Shown here piece by piece: positions 7,639-15,632 of a stretch of 54,201 bases of DNA. The position numbers and the translations under genes are program-made. Source of the DNA: an uncultured Lachnospiraceae bacterium (GTDB lineage: Bacteria; Bacillota; Clostridia; Lachnospirales; Lachnospiraceae); contig CAJTTI010000007.1 in NCBI GenBank assembly GCA_910579225.1, positions 93,517 through 147,717 on the forward strand, written 5' to 3'. How positions within the stretch are numbered: position 1 is the first letter of the stretch; every line of letters starts with the position of its first letter. The notes beneath the pieces are model-generated. The model worked only from the letters and a program-made list of their open reading frames with translations, did no database searches and was not told the DNA's origin.

Positions 7639-9126
7639 ATGCTATCAGAATATATTGCAGCACTGGTCCGGTATGGTATTCATACGGGACTGACATCAGA
7701 ATGTGAGAAAATATACACTACAAATCTGCTTTTGGATTTATTTCATGAAGATGACTACGAAGAACCTTCTTCCATTCCGGATCAGCCGCTGGAAGATATC
7801 TTAAAAGCACTTTTAGACGAGGCCTGCCGTCTGGAACTGATCCCGGACAGTATCACTTACCGGGATCTTTTCGACACCCGGCTTATGAACTGTCTGCTTC
7901 CAAGACCCTCTCAGATCCAGCAGAACTTCTGGGAAAAATACAGAGATTCTCCAAAAGAAGCTACGGATTATTTCTATAAGTTAAGCCAGGACAGTGATTA
8001 CATCCGCCGCTATCGGGTATGTAAAGACCAAAAGTGGAAAACTCCAAGCAAGTATGGTCACATTGATATTACCATTAACCTGTCAAAGCCGGAAAAGGAT
8101 CCCAAAGCAATCGCTGCTGCCCGAAATGCAAAAACAAGTTCCTATCCCAAATGCCTGCTCTGTATGGAGAATGAAGGATATGCCGGAAGGATCAACCACC
8201 CTGCACGGGAAAATCACCGGATTATTCCCGTTACAATCAATGACAGTCACTGGGGATTCCAGTATTCTCCTTATGTGTACTATAATGAACACTGCATTGT
8301 ATTTAACGGAGAGCACACGCCCATGAAAATCGACCGGGCCGCTTTCACAAAGCTCTTTGATTTTGTAAAACAGTTCCCGCACTATTTTCTGGGCTCCAAT
8401 GCAGATCTGCCCATTGTAGGAGGTTCAATTTTAAGCCATGACCATTTCCAGGGCGGACACTACACCTTCGCCATGGCAAAGGCTCCCATTGAACAGCCAT
8501 TTACTATCCCCGGCTATGAAGATGTGGAAGCTGGTATTGTCAAATGGCCCCTGTCCGTTCTCCGTATCCGTCATAAGGACGAGAAACGGCTGATTGATCT
8601 GGCTTCTCATGTATTGCAGGTATGGAGAGAGTACACAGATGAAGAAGCTTTTATCTACGCGTATACAGATAATGAGCCCCACAACACAATCACCCCTATC
8701 GCCCGAAAATCCGGCGACATTTACGAGCTTGATCTGACGCTTCGAAACAATATCACCACAAAAGAACATCCCCTTGGGGTCTATCACCCGCATGCAGAAC
8801 TGCATCACATCAAAAAAGAAAACATTGGACTGATAGAAGTTATGGGTCTTGCAGTCCTTCCATCCCGCCTGAAAGACGAGATGGCTCTTATGAAGGAATA
8901 CATTCTTGCCGGAAAAGATATGGCTTCTGACGAGACACTGAAAAAACATGCCGACTGGGTAGCAGATTTTCTGCCCCGTTATGATTCCGTCACAGAAGAA
9001 AATATTGAAGAAATTCTTCAGCAGGAAATCGGAAAGGTATTTGTAAAAGTCCTGGAAGACGCCGGTGTGTACAAATGTACAGAGGAAGGACGGGTAGCGT
9101 TCCTCCGTTTTCTCAATACGTTATAA
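7639..9126 (+). CDS. galT: UDP-glucose--hexose-1-phosphate uridylyltransferase, class II (Firmicutes type)
   Basis: Seen: 495 residues, the length of the Firmicutes-type enzyme and much longer than the 350-residue class I form. The active-site segment reads SHDHFQGG, with H267 and H269; H269 should carry the uridylyl group. CAGGAGG precedes the ATG at 7639, preferred to the in-frame ATG at 7609. Known: GalT exchanges UMP between UDP-glucose and galactose-1-phosphate, giving UDP-galactose and glucose-1-phosphate. It follows galK after 81 bases holding a hairpin, and a strong terminator ends the unit just downstream, so galK-galT form a two-gene operon. Confidence 0.96.
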   Translation: MLSEYIAALVRYGIHTGLTSECEKIYTTNLLLDLFHEDDYEEPSSIPDQPLEDILKALLDEACRLELIPDSITYRDLFDTRLMNCLLPRPSQIQQNFWEKYRDSPKEATDYFYKLSQDSDYIRRYRVCKDQKWKTPSKYGHIDITINLSKPEKDPKAIAAARNAKTSSYPKCLLCMENEGYAGRINHPARENHRIIPVTINDSHWGFQYSPYVYYNEHCIVFNGEHTPMKIDRAAFTKLFDFVKQFPHYFLGSNADLPIVGGSILSHDHFQGGHYTFAMAKAPIEQPFTIPGYEDVEAGIVKWPLSVLRIRHKDEKRLIDLASHVLQVWREYTDEEAFIYAYTDNEPHNTITPIARKSGDIYELDLTLRNNITTKEHPLGVYHPHAELHHIKKENIGLIEVMGLAVLPSRLKDEMALMKEYILAGKDMASDETLKKHADWVADFLPRYDSVTEENIEEILQQEIGKVFVKVLEDAGVYKCTEEGRVAFLRFLNTL

Positions 9127-9132
9127 AAACAC

Positions 9133-9176
9133 CATCCGCCTGTCCGTGGAAAATTTCCACAGCAGGCGGATGCTTT
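9133..9176 (+). terminator. Intrinsic terminator after galT
   Basis: CATCCGCCTG (9133-9142) pairs perfectly with CAGGCGGATG (9163-9172), with GTGGAAA/TTTCCAC pairing inside, followed by CTTTTGTT. Confidence 0.88.
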
Positions 9177-9212
9177 TGTTCCAACATTCTTTTGAAAATA
9201 TTCATTTCCCTC

Positions 9213-9241
9213 TTGAAAAACCCCATCATTTCTTATATGAT
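9213..9241 (+). promoter_or_regulatory. Sigma-A promoter of the purine unit
   Basis: TTGAAA (9213-9218), 17 bases, TATGAT (9236-9241). Transcription would start near 9248, about 40 bases before the riboswitch aptamer; the first part of the leader can form a GAG...CTGT/ACAGCTC hairpin (about 9261-9287). Confidence 0.75.
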
Positions 9242-9287
9242 AATGACATGTTTGGAAAAAGAGCAGTCTGTCTTATTCAAACAGCTC

Positions 9288-9382
9288 CATACTTTCTGCG
9301 CAACTGGCGGAAAACGGGCACCTGCCCGCAGCAGGACCACCTGCAGGGAACGCAGAATATAGAAAGCCGACCGCCTGGGCGC
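9288..9382 (+). ncRNA. ZTP (pfl-motif) riboswitch aptamer
   Basis: Seen: stem P1 is TTCTGCG (9294-9300) with CGCAGAA (9351-9357). Right after it comes the junction GCAACTGGCGGAAAA, matching the conserved ACUGGCG stretch. A P2-type stem CGGGC/GCCCG (9315-9328) and an extra hairpin GCAGG/CCTGC (9331-9344) follow. The diagnostic 3' element CCGCCTGGGC is at 9371-9380, presented by a short P3 stem of GCC (9366-9368) with GGC (9378-9380). Known: pfl RNAs bind ZTP or ZMP (AICAR ribotide), which accumulates when 10-formyl-THF is short, and switch on purine and folate genes. The two genes downstream use ZMP as substrate and make IMP, as expected. Confidence 0.93.
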
Positions 9383-9413
9383 ATGCAGAACTTCTGCACG
9401 TCCAGGCTTTTTT
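9373..9413 (+). terminator. Riboswitch-controlled intrinsic terminator
   Basis: GCCTGG (9373-9378) pairs with CCAGGC (9402-9407) around an inner GCAGAA/TTCTGC stem, followed by six T. Its 5' strand uses bases of the conserved CCGCCTGGGC element, so ligand-bound aptamer and terminator exclude each other. Ligand should therefore turn expression on. Confidence 0.9.
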
Positions 9414-9507
9414 AACTTTACCTGGGTTTCTCTGCAAAAGGAAGCATCACAATTTCTGCATGTTGTCACTCTTTTACTCATACTCCATTTTAGAAAGCGA
9501 GGCAATT

Positions 9508-10221
9508 ATGAAACTTTTATCACTGGAACAGGAACTCTCCTCCAATGCTTATCCCGGACGCGGTATCATTATCGGCCGGTCTGCAGATGGAACCAAAGCG
9601 GTAACTGCCTATTTCATCATGGGCAGAAGTTCTAACAGCCGTAACCGAATCTTTATAGAGGATAACGACGGCATCCGCACACAGGCATATGATCCTTCCA
9701 AACTGGAAGATCCAAGTTTAATCATCTACGCTCCGGTCCGTGTACTCGGCAACAAGACAATTGTCACAAATGGGGATCAGACCGACACCATCTATGAAGG
9801 TATGGATCATCAGATGACTTTTGAGCAGTCCCTGCGCTCCCGGGAATTCGAACCAGATGCACCGAACTACACCCCCCGGATCTCAGGCATCCTTCATATT
9901 GAATCCGGCAATTACAACTATGCCCTGTCCATTTTAAAGAGCAGCGACGGTGATCCGTCTTCCTGCCACCGTTATACCTTCGCATACGAACATCCAAAGG
10001 CAGGGGAAGGGCATTTCATCCATACTTATATGCAGGATGGAGATCCTCTCCCCAGCTTTGAAGGAGAACCGAAGCTTGTATCCATTCCTGATCAGATAGA
10101 TGTACTGGCAGATCTGCTCTGGGAAAATCTGAACGCAGACAATAAAGTCTCTCTTTTTGTCCGTTATATCAATCTGACAGACGGGACCTGGGAGACAAGA
10201 ATCATCAATAAAAATCAGTAG
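9508..10221 (+). CDS. purO: IMP cyclohydrolase, PurO-type
   Basis: Seen: 237 residues that resemble the PurO-type IMP cyclohydrolase fold, with an N-terminal YPGRGIIIGRSADG segment, a FIMGRSSNSRNRIF segment and SRNR-type basic residues expected to bind the phosphate. The frame extends upstream, but the ATG at 9508 follows GCGAGG. Known: PurO closes FAICAR to IMP, the last step of de novo purine synthesis, and replaces the N-terminal domain of bifunctional PurH. Gene context supports this: a ZTP riboswitch precedes it and the AICAR transformylase gene starts 11 bases after its stop. No PurH-type cyclohydrolase domain is present in the neighbour, so the two make a split PurH. Confidence 0.9.
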   Translation: MKLLSLEQELSSNAYPGRGIIIGRSADGTKAVTAYFIMGRSSNSRNRIFIEDNDGIRTQAYDPSKLEDPSLIIYAPVRVLGNKTIVTNGDQTDTIYEGMDHQMTFEQSLRSREFEPDAPNYTPRISGILHIESGNYNYALSILKSSDGDPSSCHRYTFAYEHPKAGEGHFIHTYMQDGDPLPSFEGEPKLVSIPDQIDVLADLLWENLNADNKVSLFVRYINLTDGTWETRIINKNQ

Positions 10222-10232
10222 GAGGCAACATT

Positions 10233-11411
10233 ATGAATGAACTTCAATTAAAATACGGCTGCAATCCCAATCAGAAACCTTCCCGTATTTACATGGAACA
10301 TGGCGCAGATCTGCCGGTGAAAGTGCTTTCCGGCAAACCTGGCTACATTAATTTTCTGGATGCCTTCAACGGCTGGCAGCTGGTCAAAGAACTAAAAGCT
10401 GCCACTGGCCTTCCTTCCGCCACCTCTTTTAAACATGTATCTCCGGCCGGCGCCGCTGTAGGACTTCCTCTTACGGATACTCTGGCAAAGATTTACTGGG
10501 TAGATGATGTGGGAGAACTGTCATCTCTCGCCTGTGCCTACGCAAGGGCAAGAGGCGCCGACCGTATGTCCTCATTCGGAGATTTCATTGCCCTGTCCGA
10601 TATCTGTGACGTCGACACTGCCGGACTGATCAAAAGAGAAGTATCCGACGGGGTCATCGCTCCCGGATACACGGACGAAGCGCTTCATATCCTGAAGCAA
10701 AAGAAAAAAGGAAATTATAATGTAATTCAGATAGATCCTGATTATATTCCAGATCCCCTTGAGAAAAAACAGGTCTTTGGCATCACTTTTGAACAGGGAA
10801 GAAACGAACTGGAGGTCAATGACCAGCTGCTTTCCAATCTGGTAACAGAACAGAAAGAACTGCCGGAAAAAGCACTCATTGACATGAAAATCGCTCTGAT
10901 CACTCTGAAATATACCCAGTCCAATTCTGTCTGCTATGTAAAAGACGGACAGGCTATTGGCATCGGAGCCGGCCAGCAGTCCCGCGTTCACTGCACCAGA
11001 CTTGCAGGGAATAAAGCCGACAACTGGTTCCTTCGGCAGTCTCCTCAGGTACTTGGACTGCAGTTTATAGACACGCTGGGACGTGCAGAGCGCGACAACG
11101 CCATTGATGTTTACATCGGAGAAGAATATATGGATGTCCTGGCAGACGGTATCTGGGAACATATCTTTAAAGTAAAACCTCCGGTTTTCACAGGAGAAGA
11201 GAAACGCACCTGGCTGAAGCAGATGCAGGATGTCACGCTTGGTTCCGACGCATTCTTCCCCTTTGCCGACAACATCGAACGGGCTCACAAAAGCGGCGTC
11301 CGTTATATCGCCCAACCCGGAGGATCTGTCCGGGACGACCTGGTAATACAGTGCTGTAATAAATATCAGATGGTCATGGCATTTACAGGAATCCGACTGT
11401 TCCATCATTAA
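10233..11411 (+). CDS. Stand-alone AICAR transformylase (PurH C-terminal domain homologue)
   Basis: Seen: 392 residues starting with the family motif LKYGCNPNQKPSRIY and carrying SFKHVSPAGAA, where K67 and H68 match the catalytic Lys-His of AICAR transformylase. AGGAGG lies seven bases ahead of the ATG. Known: the enzyme moves a formyl group from 10-formyl-THF to AICAR (ZMP) to give FAICAR, which the PurO-type enzyme upstream then closes. It lacks the N-terminal cyclohydrolase domain of bifunctional PurH; some literature calls the stand-alone form PurV. The ZTP riboswitch senses the substrate of this very step. A long perfect hairpin follows the stop codon. Confidence 0.95.
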   Translation: MNELQLKYGCNPNQKPSRIYMEHGADLPVKVLSGKPGYINFLDAFNGWQLVKELKAATGLPSATSFKHVSPAGAAVGLPLTDTLAKIYWVDDVGELSSLACAYARARGADRMSSFGDFIALSDICDVDTAGLIKREVSDGVIAPGYTDEALHILKQKKKGNYNVIQIDPDYIPDPLEKKQVFGITFEQGRNELEVNDQLLSNLVTEQKELPEKALIDMKIALITLKYTQSNSVCYVKDGQAIGIGAGQQSRVHCTRLAGNKADNWFLRQSPQVLGLQFIDTLGRAERDNAIDVYIGEEYMDVLADGIWEHIFKVKPPVFTGEEKRTWLKQMQDVTLGSDAFFPFADNIERAHKSGVRYIAQPGGSVRDDLVIQCCNKYQMVMAFTGIRLFHH

Positions 11412-11417
11412 TCTGTA

Positions 11418-11460
11418 CCCTCAGTGGACAAGGGGACACACGCCCCAGGTCCACTGAGGG
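11418..11460. repeat. Long perfect hairpin between convergent genes
   Basis: CCCTCAGTGGAC (11418-11429) pairs perfectly with GTCCACTGAGGG (11449-11460), and GGGG/CCCC pair inside the loop. No T-run follows on either strand. It lies between the transformylase stop and the end of the GNAT gene and may stabilise or end both transcripts. Confidence 0.7.
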
Positions 11461-11490
11461 CATCAAAGGTAAAAGAAACTGCTGCAAAAA

Positions 11491-11982
11491 CTACAGCTCA
11501 TGATAATAAGGACAGATATCCTCATAATGCCCATCCTTCATGCGGAATCCTCCCGGTATGATTCCAAGAGAAACGAAGCCAAGCCGCTCATACAGATGCC
11601 TTGCATGAATATTCGTCGCCACCACTGCATTAAACTGCAGAATCCGAAAGCCATGTAGCCGCCCCTGTACCAGACAATCAGATACCAGCTTTTCCCCAAT
11701 ATGCAGCCCCCTGCTGTCGACACAGACCGCATAACTGGCATTCCCTATATGACCGCACCTGCCAATATTATTTGGGTGCAGAATATACAACCCCACGACC
11801 ATCCCTGTCTCTGTATCCACTGCAACCGCAGTGTACGTCTGAGAGGCAAAAAACTGCGCCCCCGTCTCGGCAGTCAGCAGTTCTTCTTGCGGAAATGCAA
11901 TCCCTTCCTCCACCACTTCATTCCAGATTCTGATCATCTGCCGCAGATCTTTTTCTTCATATTCCTTCACCATTATTTTCAC
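11491..11982 (-). CDS. GNAT-family N-acetyltransferase
   Basis: Seen: 163 residues. I choose the GTG at 11982 because AAAGGAGGAG lies nine bases upstream; the ATG three codons later is less well placed. The core has GNASYAVCVDSRGLHIGEKLV, where RGLHIG is the acetyl-CoA pyrophosphate loop, and the end has HARHLYERLGFVSLG, a standard GNAT motif. Known: such enzymes transfer acetyl groups to amines of small molecules or proteins; the substrate is unknown. It follows the MATE gene by 38 bases on the same strand and is the last gene of the Mrp unit, which suggests but does not prove a link to export or detoxification. Confidence 0.88.
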   Translation of the reverse strand: MKIMVKEYEEKDLRQMIRIWNEVVEEGIAFPQEELLTAETGAQFFASQTYTAVAVDTETGMVVGLYILHPNNIGRCGHIGNASYAVCVDSRGLHIGEKLVSDCLVQGRLHGFRILQFNAVVATNIHARHLYERLGFVSLGIIPGGFRMKDGHYEDICPYYHEL

Positions 11983-12020
11983 TTTTGTTCTCCTCCTTTC
12001 GTTTTCATCCTTCTGTTTTC

Positions 12021-13379
12021 TCAGATAATCACCTGATATTTCTTCCATTTTCCGCTCAGGTAATACAACACCGTCAATATGGATGATACACACCATCCAA
12101 TCGCCACACTCCACCAGAGCATGCATTCTCCGAATACAGGAGTTAGAAGAAACGCACATAACACCCGAACTCCCAGACTGCTGAGCGTCAGCCCCACAAA
12201 CCAGTTCATGTTTCCCACTCCCCTGAATACCGACTTTATGACCATATATCCGGAAAAAATCAGAAGAAACCAGCCTACGGTCCGAAGATAAGAAGCCCCC
12301 ACCCTGATTACTGCTTCTGCGTCTTCCCCTTCCACAAACCAGCCTATCAGTTGTTCCGACGCAAGCTCCATTATGACAATCATAACTACAGAAACAGCTC
12401 CGGTAGCTGCTAGAGAAGCTTTCACTCCCTGACTGATTCGTTCTGCTTTCCCTGCTCCTGCGTTCTGCCCCACGTAATTGGACAGTGCATTCCCCCAGTT
12501 GATCGGAACGGTTGACACCAGATTCACTGCCTTGTTGGCCGCTGTACAGCCTGCCATAACCACTGCCCCAAAACTGTTGGTAACTGCCTGTACACAGACA
12601 TTTCCAAGAGACACCACGGACTGCTGCAGCGCCGCCGGAACTGCAATCCGCATCATCCGCACGAATTCTCCTCTGTCAAAAAGCCGGTCTGCTTTTCCCA
12701 TACCAATTCTCTTCATTTTGCGCTCCAGCACCACAAAGGACAGAACCGTACAGATCCCCTGGGATAAGGTGGTCGCAAGCGCGCTTCCTCCCACACCCAT
12801 GGAACAGATCATAATAAAATACAGATCTCCGGACACATTTAAAAAAGAAGAAAACAGAAGAAAATACAGAGGCGTTCTGGAATCTCCTACTGCGATAAAT
12901 ACTGCATTCTGGGCATTATATAAAAAAATCGCCACACTTCCCCATAAATATATTGTTAAATATTTCACACTATCTGTCAAAATCTCCGGCGGCGTCTTAA
13001 CGATCACCAGAATTTCCCTGGCAAAGAGTTCAGCCCCAAGGGTCACCAGAAGCCCCACTCCAACTGAGAAAAGGCAGATTGTCGTCATGCAAACCCTTAT
13101 TTTTTCCTTTTTTCCTGCACCAAAATATTGGGCAATGACAACAGAGGCTCCCAGTGCAAAACCGGAAGCCAGCTGAACGACCACAGCCGTGATCATACCT
13201 GTGGAGCCCACTGCTGCCAGGGCATCTGCTCCCAGATAATTCCCCACAATCAGGCTGTCTGTGATATTGTAAAGCTGCTGACACAAATTAGATAATATAA
13301 TCGGCACTGCAAAGAGAAGCAACACCTTCGCCGGACGGTCTGCTGTCATATCCAGCGTATCCTTCCTGCCCTTTTTCAT
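12021..13379 (-). CDS. MATE-family exporter, second copy
   Basis: Seen: 452 residues, about twelve membrane segments, and the MATE start region CQQLYNITDSLIVGNYLG. AGAGGA lies nine bases ahead of the ATG. Known: MATE carriers export organic cations or other solutes against Na+ or H+. The gene begins 18 bases after the stop of the last Mrp-like subunit, with no terminator between, so it should be cotranscribed with the antiporter. Inferred: the Mrp-like complex could supply the Na+ gradient this carrier uses; nothing in the sequence proves Na+ dependence. It differs clearly from the MATE protein at 3328-4671. Confidence 0.92.
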   Translation of the reverse strand: MKKGRKDTLDMTADRPAKVLLLFAVPIILSNLCQQLYNITDSLIVGNYLGADALAAVGSTGMITAVVVQLASGFALGASVVIAQYFGAGKKEKIRVCMTTICLFSVGVGLLVTLGAELFAREILVIVKTPPEILTDSVKYLTIYLWGSVAIFLYNAQNAVFIAVGDSRTPLYFLLFSSFLNVSGDLYFIMICSMGVGGSALATTLSQGICTVLSFVVLERKMKRIGMGKADRLFDRGEFVRMMRIAVPAALQQSVVSLGNVCVQAVTNSFGAVVMAGCTAANKAVNLVSTVPINWGNALSNYVGQNAGAGKAERISQGVKASLAATGAVSVVMIVIMELASEQLIGWFVEGEDAEAVIRVGASYLRTVGWFLLIFSGYMVIKSVFRGVGNMNWFVGLTLSSLGVRVLCAFLLTPVFGECMLWWSVAIGWCVSSILTVLYYLSGKWKKYQVII

Positions 13380-13397
13380 ACAGCAACATCCTCTTTT

Positions 13398-15551
13398 CTA
13401 CCACCATAACAGATATATCAGGGTCAACGCCAACCCAATCGCCGCCAGCATCAGCCCGAACGACAGGCTTGCGCCAATCAGGCGATTAGTTCTTCGAAAC
13501 ATCTCCTCCCACTCTGCAAAAGTCACCACAAAGGAATGCTCAATGGGATTTTTCCTTCGTATGGTATGATTCAGCAGTTCAATCACATTGTCCAGAAATA
13601 TTCCCAGCGTTCGGGAAAACCTGGTTCCAATCAGATAGACATGTTGTTCCGTTCGACTTTTATGCGTGGTGCTTCGAATGAACACCAGTACACTGTCTAC
13701 CAGATAATCACAGAGCCTGCAGAAAAACGCAGAGAGCTCCATCAAAGCTTTCAGGAAACCGCAGATTACATACATCCTGTCAACCAGCCCGCAGACGCCT
13801 GCAGACACCCATACAGCCGCCCTCTGGAACAGTGGCCGATAGAAAAGTTCTTCCAGGTCCAGCCACCCGGGCCACCGGTTCAGGTACGTCCTTACTCCTG
13901 CTTCTTCCTTTCCCATAAGCAACTTTCGTATCACTCCAAAATATACCACTGCGCCAATGGTAAGAGAAATCAGTGCTCCCTTCAGATTGACCAGGCTGAA
14001 ATAATGAACTGCATGCACCGGCATCTCCCCATGCAGAAACCCCTGGGACAGATCAGCCGCCGGATTCATGGTCAGATATGGTAAGACTCCCATCACTGCC
14101 AGAAGAATCGCAGGAACTGCTAAGGCAAATATGCTTTCGCAATTCATATAATGTGTCATTCCGTCATATTCCGCCTGTCTGAACGGATGTCTCTCCAGGA
14201 ATACAGCCGTGAACAGCTTCGTCATATAGGCAATGGTCATACCTCCTGTAAGCAAAAAGACCCATTCCACCGCATGGATCCACAGGAACCATTCTCCCTG
14301 TGCTCCAAGCTCCGCCGCATATTCCACGATGCTCTCATGAAGCAGCGTCTTACTTATATATCCGCTGAATCCCGGGATACCACCAATACTGAGCGCTCCC
14401 ACCAGAAAGATACCTTTAAGAAGTGGTTTCTTTCTTCCAAATCCGCGGATCTCATTCAGATCCAGATGATGCAGATTCATATAGATCACCCCGGCCGCCA
14501 TAAACAGGATCAGTTTAATCATGGAATGATTCACCATATGAAGAATCGTTCCCCGCACTGCCAGCGCATTTCCCCTTCCCAGAAGCTCCATCATGCCTGC
14601 ACCTGTCAGGATAAATCCAATCTGAGACATGGAAGAACAGGCCAGCGTGCGTTTCAGATCAACAGAAAATACTGCCAGCAGCGCGCCGCCGAACATAGTT
14701 ACCACTCCAAGCAGAAGAATCAGTTTTCCCCAGAGGGAATCATATCGGAACATCTCTGCTGAAACTGCCAATACCCCGAAGACGCCCGTCTTGGTTAAGA
14801 TCCCTGACAGCAGCGCACTGGCTGGCGCCGGTGCCACCGGATGTGCTTTCGGAAGCCAGATATGAAGCGGAAACATTCCTGCCTTTGCTCCGAAACCAAA
14901 GAGCATACATCCTCCTGCCGCATAGATTTGCGTGGTTTTCTCAGGCATCACTGCCTGTACTGCCTCACGAAGTTCTGCCATCCGAAGAGTCCCCGCCGCA
15001 TCATACAGAAGAAACAGCCCCATCAGCATCACCAGCCCGCCGATTACTGCAATGGCCAGATAGATTTCTCCGGCCTTCATGGCTGCCGGCTTCTCATCAT
15101 GAATCACCCACACATAGGAAGTCAGAGACATTATCTCAAAAAACACGAACGTCGTATAAAAATCTCCTGACAAGAATACTCCCATGGTAGCACCCAGTGT
15201 CAGAAGGTAAAAGAAATAATAGCGATTCCTGTTCCTGTAATGTGTAAAATACTCCCGGGAAAAGATTCCTGTCATCATCCACATAAAAGCAGCAATGCTG
15301 CCATAAAGCACCCGGAAACCATCCAGTTTTAAATACAGCCCCTGCATACAGAAGCCCTTCCAGACAAACTCCAGTTCGCCCTGCTGAGCATAAACAAAAA
15401 CTGCCGCCGCCACAATCCCCATTTCTGCAATTACAGAAAGCTGGAGAAAACGGTCTCTTACTATCTTATGCCGTCTGCCTGTCAGATAGCAAAGAAAAGC
15501 AGCAACAAACGGAAACCAGATGATATGAAATAATTCAATATTGCCGACCAT
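13398..15551 (-). CDS. NuoL/HyfB-like antiporter subunit with C-terminal extension (Mrp/Mbh-type complex)
   Basis: Seen: 717 residues, the longest of four related subunits. The proton-channel residues are kept: Glu in FFEIMSLTSY and Lys in GAKAGMFPLHIWLPKAHP, followed by a second Lys in SGILTKTG. After about residue 500 there is a long extra region with amphipathic helices and a last membrane segment, as in NuoL or HyfB. AGGAGAG precedes the ATG. Known: such subunits move H+ or Na+ in complex I, group 4 hydrogenases and Mrp antiporters. No NuoB, NuoD or NuoH-like gene is in the window, so it belongs to an antiporter rather than a hydrogenase as far as can be seen. Confidence 0.88.
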   Translation of the reverse strand: MVGNIELFHIIWFPFVAAFLCYLTGRRHKIVRDRFLQLSVIAEMGIVAAAVFVYAQQGELEFVWKGFCMQGLYLKLDGFRVLYGSIAAFMWMMTGIFSREYFTHYRNRNRYYFFYLLTLGATMGVFLSGDFYTTFVFFEIMSLTSYVWVIHDEKPAAMKAGEIYLAIAVIGGLVMLMGLFLLYDAAGTLRMAELREAVQAVMPEKTTQIYAAGGCMLFGFGAKAGMFPLHIWLPKAHPVAPAPASALLSGILTKTGVFGVLAVSAEMFRYDSLWGKLILLLGVVTMFGGALLAVFSVDLKRTLACSSMSQIGFILTGAGMMELLGRGNALAVRGTILHMVNHSMIKLILFMAAGVIYMNLHHLDLNEIRGFGRKKPLLKGIFLVGALSIGGIPGFSGYISKTLLHESIVEYAAELGAQGEWFLWIHAVEWVFLLTGGMTIAYMTKLFTAVFLERHPFRQAEYDGMTHYMNCESIFALAVPAILLAVMGVLPYLTMNPAADLSQGFLHGEMPVHAVHYFSLVNLKGALISLTIGAVVYFGVIRKLLMGKEEAGVRTYLNRWPGWLDLEELFYRPLFQRAAVWVSAGVCGLVDRMYVICGFLKALMELSAFFCRLCDYLVDSVLVFIRSTTHKSRTEQHVYLIGTRFSRTLGIFLDNVIELLNHTIRRKNPIEHSFVVTFAEWEEMFRRTNRLIGASLSFGLMLAAIGLALTLIYLLWW

Positions 15552-15632
15552 TTACTCTCTCCTGTCAAAAATACGCTTCCGCCCTTCCCGCATCCTGAGA
15601 TCCTATCAGATGTCCTATGGGCTTTTGCTGAT

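Noticed and set aside
9246..9413. Independent small RNA (6S or SRP type) after galT
   Set aside because: The promoter and terminator fitted a small RNA, but 6S and SRP hallmarks are absent while ZTP riboswitch elements and the purine genes explain it better.
10572..11408. Minus-strand frame opposite the AICAR transformylase
   Set aside because: No motif or ribosome binding site; the plus strand has the catalytic KH motif and the riboswitch context.
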